From Jeotgalibaca sp. MA1X17-3 (GTDB taxonomy: Bacteria > Bacillota > Bacilli > Lactobacillales > Aerococcaceae): 64,000 nt of DNA. Shown one piece after another: positions 9,844 to 18,054 of the stretch. The notes under the pieces were generated by a model, which ran no database searches, was not told the DNA's origin, and saw only the letters and a list, made by a program, of their open reading frames with translations. Location: assembly GCF_021513155.1 (NCBI RefSeq), contig NZ_CP090983.1, forward strand, positions 682,001 through 746,000, written 5' to 3'. The position numbers and the translations under genes were made by a program. Numbering within the stretch: the first letter of the stretch is position 1; each line of letters begins with the position of its first letter.

Positions 9844-10551
9844 GTGGAATATATTAAAGTAGAAAATTTATCATTCTCTTATGATGGAGAGCCAGTCTTA
9901 CAAGATATTAGCTTCTCCGTTCAGGCTGGAGAGTTTGTAATCTTGACTGGTGAAAATGGAGCAGCAAAATCCACACTCCTTAAAAGTATCTTAGGACTTT
10001 TACATCCTCAAGAGGGAACCGCAACGATTTCAAAGAAAAATACATCCGGTGAAAATCTGATGATCGGGTATGCTCCCCAACAGATTTCTTCTTTTAATAT
10101 TGGATTTCCTAGTAAAGTGTTAAAATTCGTGGAATCTGGTCGATATCAGAATCATCGATGGTTTAAGAAGTTAGATACAGAAGACCATGAGCACGTTCGG
10201 AAATCATTAGAATCAGTTGGAATGTGGGAAGAACGCAATCGGAAAATTGGTGAGTTGTCTGGTGGACAAAAACAGCGAATTGCACTTGCACGGATTTTTG
10301 CAACAGACCCAGATTTATTTGTATTAGACGAACCAACCACAGGAATGGACAAAGAGTCTCGAGAAAAGTTCTATCGTTTATTACGACATAACTCTCGTGT
10401 ACATAATAAAGCGATTTTGATGGTAACTCATGATCATGAGGATATAAAACAATACATCGATCGACAAATCACTTTAAAAAGAAAGGAGAATTCACCATGG
10501 AGATGTTTTTCTATGGATTCATGCAGCGGGCATTCCAAGCCTCCACACTGA
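9844..10551 (+). CDS. adcC: Zinc ABC transporter ATP-binding protein
   Basis: Cytoplasmic ATPase (235 residues) powering zinc import. The Walker A is GENGAAKST, with Ala in place of the usual second-last Gly; the same GENGAAK form occurs in AdcC of streptococci, so it is a family trait. LSGGQKQR signature and Walker B LFVLDEPTTG are intact. The start is GTG 9844 after AAGGAG. Its 3' end overlaps adcB by 55 bases in a different frame, and the C-terminal SPWRCF motif is also found in relatives, so the overlap looks genuine. Confidence 0.92.
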   Translation: MEYIKVENLSFSYDGEPVLQDISFSVQAGEFVILTGENGAAKSTLLKSILGLLHPQEGTATISKKNTSGENLMIGYAPQQISSFNIGFPSKVLKFVESGRYQNHRWFKKLDTEDHEHVRKSLESVGMWEERNRKIGELSGGQKQRIALARIFATDPDLFVLDEPTTGMDKESREKFYRLLRHNSRVHNKAILMVTHDHEDIKQYIDRQITLKRKENSPWRCFSMDSCSGHSKPPH

Positions 10552-11318
10552 TTGCCATTATTGCCCCGATTCTAGGTTTGATTTTAATTTTGAGAAGACA
10601 ATCTTTAATGGCAGATACTCTTTCACACGTTTCTTTAGCAGGGGTGGCATTAGGGATGTTAGTTGGTGTTAATCCAACCGTTACGACCATTCTAATTGTA
10701 ATTGTGGCTGCTATTGGTATTGAATATCTTGGCGTAATTTATAAAGGATACTCTGAAATTTCAATTGCTATTTTAATGGCTACCGGAATGGCGGTAGCTT
10801 TAGTGTTGATGAGCTTTGTTTCGGGAAAAGAAACAACAAGCGTGGAGCAGTTTCTTTTTGGATCCATCGTTACGATTAACCAGAGTCAAATCATCATCTT
10901 AAGTGTTTTAACGGTTGTGATTGTAGGGTTATATCTAATATTCCGTAAGCCATTATATGTTCTTTTGTTTGACGAAGATACTGCATGGACTGCGGGCTTA
11001 CCTGTCAGAGGCATGTCTTTGTTCATTTCTATATTAACAGGGGTTGTAATCAGTGTAATCATGCCAATTACAGGGTCCTTACTTGTATCATCTATATTAA
11101 TTTTACCAGCAGCGATTGCCCTTCGATTGGTAACCAGCTTTCAAATGGTTATTGCAGTGGGAATTATGATTAGCCTCATTGGAATGTATGGTGGGTTAAT
11201 CACCTCTTATCAGTTGGGAACTCCTCCTGGGGCTACCATTACTTTAATGTTTGTCGGTTTATTTATCTTAACGAGTATTTTAAAAATAAAAAAGAAGCCT
11301 AACAAAACTGAACGATAA
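10497..11318 (+). CDS. adcB: Zinc ABC transporter permease
   Basis: Membrane permease of the ZnuB/AdcB family, 273 residues with about eight or nine hydrophobic helices. The conserved LMADTLSHVSLAGVALG segment near residue 40 and a GSLLVSSILILPAA segment are diagnostic. ATG 10497 follows AGAAAGGAG inside the 3' end of adcC. Last gene of the operon, ended by a strong hairpin. Confidence 0.93.
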   Translation: MEMFFYGFMQRAFQASTLIAIIAPILGLILILRRQSLMADTLSHVSLAGVALGMLVGVNPTVTTILIVIVAAIGIEYLGVIYKGYSEISIAILMATGMAVALVLMSFVSGKETTSVEQFLFGSIVTINQSQIIILSVLTVVIVGLYLIFRKPLYVLLFDEDTAWTAGLPVRGMSLFISILTGVVISVIMPITGSLLVSSILILPAAIALRLVTSFQMVIAVGIMISLIGMYGGLITSYQLGTPPGATITLMFVGLFILTSILKIKKKPNKTER

Positions 11319-11326
11319 GGATTATG

Positions 11327-11357
11327 ACAAGTGTACGAATAATACACTTGTTTTTTT
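11327..11357 (+). terminator. Intrinsic terminator after adcB
   Basis: Perfect 9-bp stem ACAAGTGTA/TACACTTGT, a 7-base loop and seven T residues. Confidence 0.88.
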
Positions 11358-11372
11358 ATTGAAAAATCCATA

Positions 11373-11385
11373 ATAAACGAACGAT
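11373..11385 (+). promoter_or_regulatory. Possible PurBox upstream of purR
   Basis: ATAAACGAACGAT matches 11 of 13 positions of the lactococcal PurBox consensus AWWWCCGAACWWT, including the CGAAC core. It lies 14 bases before the -35 element of purR, so PurR might bind its own promoter. The same motif also occurs before mazG, so the evidence is weak. Confidence 0.35.
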
Positions 11386-11399
11386 TAATCAAATAGGTA

Positions 11400-11428
11400 T
11401 TCCATTTTTAAGAAATAACCGCTATAAT
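11400..11428 (+). promoter_or_regulatory. Promoter of purR
   Basis: TTCCAT, 17-base spacer, perfect TATAAT, 28 bases before the purR start. Confidence 0.7.
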
Positions 11429-11456
11429 AGCCTTAGTTAACTTAAAGGAGAGTAAA

Positions 11457-12275
11457 GTGGTGAAAATAAAAAGAAGCGAACGACTAGTAGATATGACGCA
11501 CCATTTATTGGAGCACCCACATACATTAGTTTCATTAACATACTATTCAAAAAAGTATGGATCGGCCAAGTCTTCTATTAGTGAAGACTTATCGATTATC
11601 AAACGAACGTTTGAAGAGAATGGGATTGGTATCGTTGAAACGTTACCAGGAGCAGCAGGTGGCGTAAAGTATACACCTACTATATCTGATTCAGCGGCAA
11701 AGGTATTTATTGAAGAAATTTGTGAAATGATGGCAAGCAAAGAGCGTCTGTTGCCTGGCGGATACGTGTATTTATCCGATTTATTAGGAAATCCACAAAT
11801 CCTTCAAAAGATTGGTAGAATTATTGCCTCTCAATATACAGAACAATCTGTTACAGCTGTTATGACCGTTGCTACAAAAGGAGTTCCGATTGCCCAAGCA
11901 GTAGCCAGCAATTTGAATGTGCCTTTTGTAATTGTCCGTCGGGATAGCAAGATTACCGAAGGATCTACAGTAAGTATTAACTATGTTTCAGGTTCATCTG
12001 AAAGAGTAGAGAAGATGGAATTGTCCAAGCGAAGTCTACCAAGTGGATCCAAAGTCCTAATCGTAGATGACTTTATGAAGGGTGGCGGAACCGTCAACGG
12101 AATGAAGAGCATGATCGAAGAGTTTGATTCTGAAACGGTGGGAGTAATGGTTTTTGCAGAAGCTGCTTATACCACTGGAAAAGAAACGGATGATTATACT
12201 TCTTTGATTCGTGTAGACAAAGTTGACTTACGTAATCGTACTATGGAAGTTAGTTTAGGAAGCCATTTTGATTAG
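11457..12275 (+). CDS. purR: Pur operon transcription regulator PurR
   Basis: PRPP-sensing DNA-binding regulator of purine genes, 272 residues. An N-terminal winged helix (residues about 5-75, with the LVDMTHHLLEHP helix) is fused to a type I phosphoribosyltransferase fold carrying the PRPP loop VLIVDDFMKGGGT. Two GTG codons in tandem (11457 and 11460) could start it, both after AAAGGAGAG. In Bacillus it represses, in lactococci it activates; which applies here cannot be read from the sequence. Monocistronic between adcB and the M23 hydrolase. Confidence 0.95.
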   Translation: MVKIKRSERLVDMTHHLLEHPHTLVSLTYYSKKYGSAKSSISEDLSIIKRTFEENGIGIVETLPGAAGGVKYTPTISDSAAKVFIEEICEMMASKERLLPGGYVYLSDLLGNPQILQKIGRIIASQYTEQSVTAVMTVATKGVPIAQAVASNLNVPFVIVRRDSKITEGSTVSINYVSGSSERVEKMELSKRSLPSGSKVLIVDDFMKGGGTVNGMKSMIEEFDSETVGVMVFAEAAYTTGKETDDYTSLIRVDKVDLRNRTMEVSLGSHFD

Positions 12276-12318
12276 AATTTGTTGATCTGATTAAAGGTTT
12301 AATCATATGTAACCTTTT

Positions 12319-12366
12319 ACCTGAAATGTAGACACTTAAAAAGTGCTCTATGTTTTTGGGTTTTTT
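12319..12366 (+). terminator. Probable terminator after purR
   Basis: Imperfect hairpin between ATGTAGACACTT and AAGTGCTCTATGT followed by two T runs. A perfect palindrome GATTAAA-GG-TTTAATC precedes it at 12289-12304. Confidence 0.55.
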
Positions 12367-12670
12367 CTATTTATTCGAAAGAGGTCCAATTATGTTTGAA
12401 CTCTATCTTTAAACAATATAGGACAAAAATAGTCAATTCTCTAAATAAAAATATTTTAAAACGACTTTGTATTACAGTTTGGTTACAAATACGTCTTTTT
12501 TGTTACACCAACTTTTGTGAACAATATAAATTTAATTGGACACAAATTCAATATCGTTTTACCATGCCTAAATTTATTGTTTGAAAACCATATATAGTGA
12601 TACTTAAAGAGGTTTCATGATTATTTTTAATCAATAAAAAACTAAAGACACTGAGAATTTAAAAAAGTAT
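12367..12670. other. AT-rich long upstream region of the M23 hydrolase gene
   Basis: No supported gene. A 62-codon open frame at 12396 begins at TTG without a ribosome site and has a biased composition; I do not call it. The stretch holds a WalR-type box at 12471-12487 and a weak possible promoter near 12500-12530, so the mRNA leader may be long or the gene may have two promoters. Confidence 0.5.
12471..12487 (-). promoter_or_regulatory. Candidate WalR (YycF) box
   Basis: ATTACA-GTTTG-GTTACA on the + strand is, on the other strand, TGTAAC-N5-TGTAAT, an exact match to the WalR consensus TGTWAH-N5-TGTWAH. WalRK controls cell-wall hydrolase genes in Firmicutes, and the next gene is such a hydrolase. 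The box is 273 bases before the start codon; a further GTTACA lies 20 bases downstream. Confidence 0.45.
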
Positions 12671-12699
12671 TTGACACATAAATGTCATCTCCCTATTAC
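12671..12699 (+). promoter_or_regulatory. Promoter of the M23 hydrolase gene
   Basis: Perfect TTGACA, 17-base spacer, TATTAC, 61 bases before the start. The -35 overlaps an inverted repeat TGACA-N6-TGTCA (12672-12687). Confidence 0.72.
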
Positions 12700-12759
12700 A
12701 ATAAGATATTTTATCAGTGTTATACTTCATCCTGTGAGCAATTAAAAGGAGCGTAAACA

Positions 12760-14079
12760 TTGAGAAAAAAATACATTGCACTAGCATCAGCGATCTTGCT
12801 ACTTTCTCCATTGGCTGGGGGAGTAACAGTACAAGCAGATACCTTAGATGAATTAAACCAACAAAAACAACAACTTGAAACTGAATCTCAAAATGTACAA
12901 AGTGAAATTAATGAAAAAGAATCTTCGTTACAAGAACTAGCATCACAAAAAGTAGTTTTACAAGAAAAAGTTGAAGAAATGCAAAACAGTATTAATGACC
13001 TTCTTATAAAACTAGAAAAACAAGAAGAAAAACTGCTTGAAATCGAAGCAAAGATAGATGAATTACAGAAGAAAATTGAAGCTTTAGAGCTAGTGATAGA
13101 ACAACGCAGTGAAAAATTAGATAATCAAGCACGTGTGATCCAAACAGAAGCAAGTATGACTGATATGGTATCCATCGTGATGTCAGCTGAAAATTTCAGT
13201 GAAGTAGTTGGGAAAATCACTACTGTTTCTAAGCTAGTAACAGCTAATAAAGAAATCATTGTTCAACAAGAAAATGATAAAAAAGAAGTTGAAGAAAGCA
13301 AACAAGCTGTTGAAGATGAAAAAACTGCAGCTGAAGAGCTGAAACAAGAAATTATCATTGCCAAAAATAATATTGTTGCACAAAAAGCGGAACTAGATCA
13401 GCAAATTTCTCTAGTGATTGAAAATGCAAATCTTACAAGTAGTGAAAAAAGCAAACTAGAATCTACTAAAAATAGTCTAGATTCACAAACACAAGCGGTA
13501 AGAAATGATATTTCAGCAGAAGAGGAACGAATTGAACAAGAAAGAATTGCTCGTGAACAAGCTGAAAAAGCTGAAAAAGAAAAACAAGAAAAAATCGCTC
13601 GAGAGAAAGCGGCGGCGGCAGAAGAAGCAAACAATCTTTATGCTTCTACTACTTCAACACCAAGCCAACAAGTTACAAACACGGGTGGATTTATCCGCCC
13701 AGCGAGTGGTTATAACTCTTCACCATTTGGTTTCCGTATTTCACCAGTTGACGGAGCGTATCGTTTGCACGCCGGGATGGACATAGCGGGTAGTGGTTCA
13801 ATTAACGCTGCACAAAGTGGAACGGTAGAGTATGCTGGTTATAATGATATGTACGGATATCATGTAATCATTAATCATGGAGTAATAAACGGGGTTTCCG
13901 TAAAGACTTTATATGGTCATATGATTGCTGGGTTGATGGTTGCTCCGGGACAATCCGTTGGACAGGGGCAACAACTTGGAACGATGGGAACTACAGGCCA
14001 ATCGACGGGTGTTCATTTGCACTTTGAAGTATTCGAAAATGGTGTAGTGGTTAATCCATTAAATTATATTTCTCTTTAA
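12760..14079 (+). CDS. Secreted PcsB-like coiled-coil protein with M23 (LytM) peptidase domain
   Basis: Predicted secreted peptidoglycan endopeptidase of 439 residues. Signal peptide residues 1-26 (cut after VQA), then a PcsB-type coiled coil to about residue 290, a Ser/Thr linker, and a C-terminal zinc M23 domain. Ligand motifs HAGMD and HLHFE are intact, so it should be active, unlike the degenerate LytM domains of EnvC-type activators. Start is TTG after AAAAGGAG. The N-terminal half resembles that of the NlpC/P60 protein at 148, including the segment SKLVTANKEI against TKMVTANKDL. It has its own promoter and terminator; a WalR-type box lies upstream. By analogy with EnvC/PcsB the coiled coil may be controlled by FtsEX, which is inference. 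Confidence 0.92.
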   Translation: MRKKYIALASAILLLSPLAGGVTVQADTLDELNQQKQQLETESQNVQSEINEKESSLQELASQKVVLQEKVEEMQNSINDLLIKLEKQEEKLLEIEAKIDELQKKIEALELVIEQRSEKLDNQARVIQTEASMTDMVSIVMSAENFSEVVGKITTVSKLVTANKEIIVQQENDKKEVEESKQAVEDEKTAAEELKQEIIIAKNNIVAQKAELDQQISLVIENANLTSSEKSKLESTKNSLDSQTQAVRNDISAEEERIEQERIAREQAEKAEKEKQEKIAREKAAAAEEANNLYASTTSTPSQQVTNTGGFIRPASGYNSSPFGFRISPVDGAYRLHAGMDIAGSGSINAAQSGTVEYAGYNDMYGYHVIINHGVINGVSVKTLYGHMIAGLMVAPGQSVGQGQQLGTMGTTGQSTGVHLHFEVFENGVVVNPLNYISL

Positions 14080-14093
14080 TTGAATAGAGTATT

Positions 14094-14124
14094 ACTGGAT
14101 GGATTAATTTCTATCCAGTTTTTT
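14094..14124 (+). terminator. Intrinsic terminator after the M23 hydrolase gene
   Basis: Stem ACTGGAT/ATCCAGT with T run TTTTTT. Confidence 0.8.
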
Positions 14125-14193
14125 GTGGAAGATGTACATAAATGATTATATATGAGAAAATGGAGAAAATTACCATCAAAGCCCTTACATAAG

Positions 14194-14222
14194 TTGATTC
14201 TTCGCTTTTTTTTAGTTAAGAT
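14194..14222 (+). promoter_or_regulatory. Promoter of glmU
   Basis: TTGATT, 17-base spacer, TAAGAT, 48 bases before the glmU start. Confidence 0.6.
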
Positions 14223-14269
14223 GTTTTGGTGTTCATTTACAAGTTTAACGAAGGGGAATGGATGAGGAT

Positions 14270-15646
14270 ATGACAAATCGTTTTGCAGTTGTTCTTGCTG
14301 CTGGGCAAGGAACAAGAATGAAGAGTAAACTCTATAAAGTTTTACATCAAGTATGTGGAAAAGCGATGGTAGAACATGTGATTGATCAAGTGGAAACTGC
14401 TGGTGTTGATAAAGTAGTTACCGTTGTTGGTCATGGTGCTGATTCAGTAAAAGAAATACTTGATGTGCGATCTGAATATGTATTGCAAGAAGAACAATTA
14501 GGGACAGGACATGCTGTTTTACAAGCGGTTGATGTTCTGGGTAAAGAAGTAGGAACAACGTTAGTAATATGCGGAGACACACCACTCTTGACAGCTGAAA
14601 CTCTAAGTAGTCTTCTTGCTTATCATGAACAACATGATGCAAAAGCAACGGTTTTGACTGCACATGCAGATAATCCATTTGGCTATGGAAGAGTCATCCG
14701 TAATACTGAAAAACATGTAAAGAAAATTGTTGAACAAAAAGATGCATCCACTGAGGAAGCTTCTGTTCAAGAAATCAATACGGGTACATATGTATTCGAT
14801 AATCAATTCCTTTTCGAAGCACTATCATTGGTCAAGAATGACAATGTTCAAGGTGAGTATTATTTACCAGATGTAATTGAAATATTAAAAAACAAAAATG
14901 AAATTGTAATGGCCTATCAAATGGAAAATATGGATGAAGCTTTAGGGGTAAATGATCGAATTGCTTTAGCCGAAGCTGCGAATACAATGAAAAAAAGAAT
15001 CAATAAAAAGCATATGCAAAATGGAGTTACGATTTTAGATCCTGCAAACACGTATATCGAAGCAGATGTTATCATCGGGTCTGATACGATTGTGGAGCCA
15101 AATGTGATGATTAAAGGCAAAACGATTATTGGTGAAGAGTGTATGATTGGATCTAGTTCCGTCATTTGTGATTCTAAAATTGGAAATGGTGTTCGAGTTA
15201 CAAGTTCTCATATCGAACAATCCGAAATGGTAGATGGAAGCAATATAGGGCCGAATAGTCATATTCGTCCTAACAGTATCATCGGTGAAAACGTGCATAT
15301 TGGAAATTATGTAGAAGTGAAAAATTCTACGATTGCCAAAGATACACGAGTAGGACATCTTACGTACATTGGTGATGCTGACTTAGGTGAAAACATCAAT
15401 GTTGGTTGTGGCACTGTATTTGTGAATTATGATGGAAAAAATAAACATCGTACAAGTGTAGGTGACAATAGTTTCATTGGTTGTAATGTAAACTTGGTTG
15501 CTCCAGTGAATGTAGCAAACAATGCCTTTTTAGCTGCAGGGTCAACGATTACCAAAAATGTTCCTGAGGGTGCAATGGGAATTGCCCGTTCCCGTCAAGA
15601 AAATAAAGATGGTTATTGGAAAAAACTTCCACCATCTCAAAACTAA
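14270..15646 (+). CDS. glmU: Bifunctional GlmU (GlcN-1-P acetyltransferase / UDP-GlcNAc pyrophosphorylase)
   Basis: Makes UDP-N-acetylglucosamine, the precursor of peptidoglycan and wall polymers, in the last two steps. The N-terminal uridyltransferase has VVLAAGQGTRMKS and CGDTPLLT; the C-terminal half is a left-handed beta helix of hexapeptide repeats (from about residue 250) with the acetyl-CoA site near GCNVNLVAPV. I chose ATG 14270, which gives 458 residues and the usual N-terminus; an in-frame ATG at 14258 has its ribosome site too close. Followed by prs, a conserved pairing. Confidence 0.95.
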   Translation: MTNRFAVVLAAGQGTRMKSKLYKVLHQVCGKAMVEHVIDQVETAGVDKVVTVVGHGADSVKEILDVRSEYVLQEEQLGTGHAVLQAVDVLGKEVGTTLVICGDTPLLTAETLSSLLAYHEQHDAKATVLTAHADNPFGYGRVIRNTEKHVKKIVEQKDASTEEASVQEINTGTYVFDNQFLFEALSLVKNDNVQGEYYLPDVIEILKNKNEIVMAYQMENMDEALGVNDRIALAEAANTMKKRINKKHMQNGVTILDPANTYIEADVIIGSDTIVEPNVMIKGKTIIGEECMIGSSSVICDSKIGNGVRVTSSHIEQSEMVDGSNIGPNSHIRPNSIIGENVHIGNYVEVKNSTIAKDTRVGHLTYIGDADLGENINVGCGTVFVNYDGKNKHRTSVGDNSFIGCNVNLVAPVNVANNAFLAAGSTITKNVPEGAMGIARSRQENKDGYWKKLPPSQN

Positions 15647-15658
15647 CTAATAAAATAT

Positions 15659-15686
15659 TTGTATTATTCTAATAAAAGCTTATGAT
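15659..15686 (+). promoter_or_regulatory. Possible promoter of prs
   Basis: TTGTAT, 16-base spacer, TATGAT, between glmU and prs. It would let prs be transcribed apart from glmU. Confidence 0.5.
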
Positions 15687-15733
15687 AATAGGTAGAGATT
15701 GATAGGTAATAAAAATCGATTGTGGAGGGAATT

Positions 15734-16717
15734 ATGAGTACAGAACATTATAAAGACCCAAAATTGAAAATCTTTTCATTGAGTTCGAACCGTCCGTTGG
15801 CAGAAAAAATTGCAGAAGAAATAGGTGTGGAGCTAGGTGTTGTATCATCCACTCAATTTAGCGATGGGGAAATAAAAGTCAATATTGAAGAAAGTATCCG
15901 TGGAGCACACGTTTACGTTATCCAATCTACTAGTTCTCCAGTAAATGATCATTTAATGGAATTGTTAATTATGATCGATGCGTTAAAGAGAGCAAGTGCC
16001 AAGACCATTAATGTAGTGATCCCTTATTATGGATATGCCCGTCAAGACCGTAAGGCACAATCTCGCGAGCCAATCACATCGAAACTGGTTGCAAATATGA
16101 TTACAATGGCTGGAGCAAATCGTGTTTTAGCGTTGGATCTCCATGCACCACAAATCCAAGGGTTCTTTGATATTCCTGTGGATCATTTATTGGGTGCTCC
16201 ATTACTAGCTAATTACTTCCTAGAAAGTGATGTAATGAAGCAAGATGTTGTAGTTGTTTCTCCAGATCATGGTGGAGTGACTCGTGCTAGAAAGCTAGCA
16301 GAATTCATTCAAGCTCCAATTGCCATTATCGACAAAAGAAGACCAAAAGCAAACGTTGCAGAAGTTATGAATATTATTGGAGATGTAAAAGGGAAGAAAT
16401 GTATCCTGATTGACGATATGATTGATACTGCTGGAACCATTGCATTAGCAGCACAAGCATTAGAAGATGCAGGTGCAGAAGGTGTGTGGGCTTGTTGTAC
16501 ACACGCAGTTCTTTCCGGACCTGCAATAGAGCGACTTGAAAACTCAGTAATTGAAAAAGTAATCGTAACGGACTCTATTAATATTCCAGAAGAGAAATTA
16601 ACAGGTAAAATCGTTCAAATTAGTGTTTCACAACTAATTGCAGAAGCAATTCGTCGAATCCATGAAAACCGTTCTGTAAGTCCATTATTCCAAGAAAAAT
16701 TTACTATAATAGAATAA
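15734..16717 (+). CDS. prs: Ribose-phosphate pyrophosphokinase
   Basis: Makes PRPP from ribose 5-phosphate and ATP, feeding purine, pyrimidine, histidine and NAD synthesis. Visible are the flexible loop YYGYARQDRK, the ribose-phosphate region VVSPDHGGVTRARK and the PRPP loop LIDDMIDTAGTI. Start ATG 15734 follows GGAGGG and gives 327 residues. PRPP is also the effector read by PurR, encoded 3.5 kb upstream. Confidence 0.96.
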   Translation: MSTEHYKDPKLKIFSLSSNRPLAEKIAEEIGVELGVVSSTQFSDGEIKVNIEESIRGAHVYVIQSTSSPVNDHLMELLIMIDALKRASAKTINVVIPYYGYARQDRKAQSREPITSKLVANMITMAGANRVLALDLHAPQIQGFFDIPVDHLLGAPLLANYFLESDVMKQDVVVVSPDHGGVTRARKLAEFIQAPIAIIDKRRPKANVAEVMNIIGDVKGKKCILIDDMIDTAGTIALAAQALEDAGAEGVWACCTHAVLSGPAIERLENSVIEKVIVTDSINIPEEKLTGKIVQISVSQLIAEAIRRIHENRSVSPLFQEKFTIIE

Positions 16718-16724
16718 GAAAAAC

Positions 16725-16764
16725 AAAAAATCCCAATTCCTTTTGTAGGAACGGGATTTTTTTC
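16725..16764. terminator. Bidirectional terminator between prs and ldh
   Basis: Stem AAAAAATCCCAATTCC with its complement GGAACGGGATTTTTT (one mismatch) and a 7-base loop. A and T runs flank both sides, so it can end both convergent transcripts. Confidence 0.88.
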
Positions 16765-17751
16765 TTAATTATTTTTTTCTTCTTCTTCCAAAGCTGCAAA
16801 GGAATCTTTGATTACTCCACGAAGGGTATCAGCTGAATGTTGCATATTTCCAAATTCCACTTCTGTTAGAGGGATTTCGATAGCTTTACGGATTCCAGAA
16901 CTATTAACAATAGCAGGTACTCCAATGAAAACATCATGTTGACCATATTCTCCATCTAAATAAACGGAAAGTGGTAAAATTGCATCTTCATCGTTCAGGA
17001 TTGCTCTTGTAATTCGAGCTAAGGAAACAGCAATTCCATAGAATGTTGCCCCTTTCTTTTCGATAATGCGATAGGCTGCATCACGAACAGAAAAGAATAC
17101 TTTCACTAAAGATTCTTCATCGATTGTTTCGTCATTTTGTTTCAACCATTCATACAATTGTAATCCACCGATGTTTGCATGAGACCAAACTGGAAACTCA
17201 GAATCTCCATGTTCTCCCAAAATATAAGCATGAACATTTCGAGGATCCACATGAACTAGTTTTGCTATTTCTTGACGGAAACGAGCACTATCCAAAGAAG
17301 TTCCAGAACCAATAATTCTGCTAGCAGGAAGGCCAGAAAATTTCCATGTTGCATAAGTAAGGATATCAACAGGATTCGTAGCAACTAAGAAAATTCCATC
17401 GAAACCAGAGTCCATCACTTGTCCAACTATATTTTTAAAAATCTTTAAATTCTTACTGATTAAATCAAGTCTAGTTTCACCTGGTTTTTGGGCTGCACCA
17501 GCGGTTAATACAACAATATCTGCATCCTTACAGTCTGAATACTCGGCTGCATAGATTTTTTTGGGACCTGTAAATGCTAATGCGTCTGATAGGTCCATCG
17601 CATCGCCTTCTGTTTTGGATACATTCATGTCAATGATTCCTAATTCTCTACCAATATTTTGGGTAACAAGAGCAAAAGCGTAACTTGAACCAACTGCTCC
17701 ATCACCTACTAGAATAATTTTTTGCCCAGACTTTCTTGCTATTTCAGCCAT
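16765..17751 (-). CDS. ldh: L-lactate dehydrogenase
   Basis: Reduces pyruvate to L-lactate with NADH, the terminal step of homolactic fermentation. The 328-residue protein has the Rossmann motif VGDGAVGSSYA, the catalytic His in LGEHGDSEFPVW, and NPVDILTY. ATG follows GGAGGAAT on the minus strand. One of only two reverse-strand genes in the window, convergent with prs and divergent from pth. No clear catabolite or Rex site was found. Confidence 0.96.
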   Translation of the reverse strand: MAEIARKSGQKIILVGDGAVGSSYAFALVTQNIGRELGIIDMNVSKTEGDAMDLSDALAFTGPKKIYAAEYSDCKDADIVVLTAGAAQKPGETRLDLISKNLKIFKNIVGQVMDSGFDGIFLVATNPVDILTYATWKFSGLPASRIIGSGTSLDSARFRQEIAKLVHVDPRNVHAYILGEHGDSEFPVWSHANIGGLQLYEWLKQNDETIDEESLVKVFFSVRDAAYRIIEKKGATFYGIAVSLARITRAILNDEDAILPLSVYLDGEYGQHDVFIGVPAIVNSSGIRKAIEIPLTEVEFGNMQHSADTLRGVIKDSFAALEEEEKNN

Positions 17752-17794
17752 ATTTACTATTCCTCCACATCTTCAGTGCTCTTTTTATATATGC

Positions 17795-17823
17795 AGTATA
17801 TCACTTTTTCTTAAAGAGAGTAA
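17795..17823 (-). promoter_or_regulatory. Promoter of ldh
   Basis: Read on the minus strand: TTACTC, 17-base spacer, TATACT with an extended -10 (TGATATACT), about 45 bases before the ldh start. Confidence 0.65.
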
Positions 17824-17898
17824 GGAAACCCAGGGATGTTTTTTGTTTACTAGAACAAGGAAGTCCTTTTTTAGTATAAGATTTAGACTCATTTAACT

Positions 17899-17927
17899 TT
17901 TAGAAGCGAGAAAATATATGGTATACT
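17899..17927 (+). promoter_or_regulatory. Promoter of the pth operon
   Basis: TTTAGA, 17-base spacer, TATACT with extended -10 (TGGTATACT). It is 128 bases before the pth start, giving a leader of about 120 bases. Confidence 0.68.
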
Positions 17928-17941
17928 TACAACACTACTGG

Positions 17942-17966
17942 ACGAAAAGCGTGCAGCTTTTTTCGT
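17942..17966 (+). other. Hairpin at the 5' end of the pth leader
   Basis: ACGAAAAGC and GCTTTTTTCGT can pair around a GTGCA loop, a few bases after the expected transcription start. The 3' arm is T-rich. It could stabilise the mRNA or act as an early attenuator; its function is unknown. Confidence 0.4.
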
Positions 17967-18054
17967 TTTCTGATAGATGTTTCCAGAAATTTTGGAAATG
18001 ATAAGAGTTATACAGGAAAGTAATTTAAATGGACTCGGGAAAAAGGTGAAATAA

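Noticed and set aside
9956..9985. AdcC Walker A with Ala (GENGAAKST) as a sign of a dead ATPase
   Set aside because: The same GENGAAK form is found in AdcC proteins of streptococci, and the other ATPase motifs are intact.
10497..10551. 55-base overlap of adcC and adcB as a possible frameshift
   Set aside because: The adcC C-terminus SPWRCF is a family feature and adcB has its own good ribosome site.
12396..12584. 62-codon open frame in the long gap before the M23 hydrolase
   Set aside because: TTG start with no ribosome site, odd composition and no recognisable similarity; it overlaps likely regulatory DNA.
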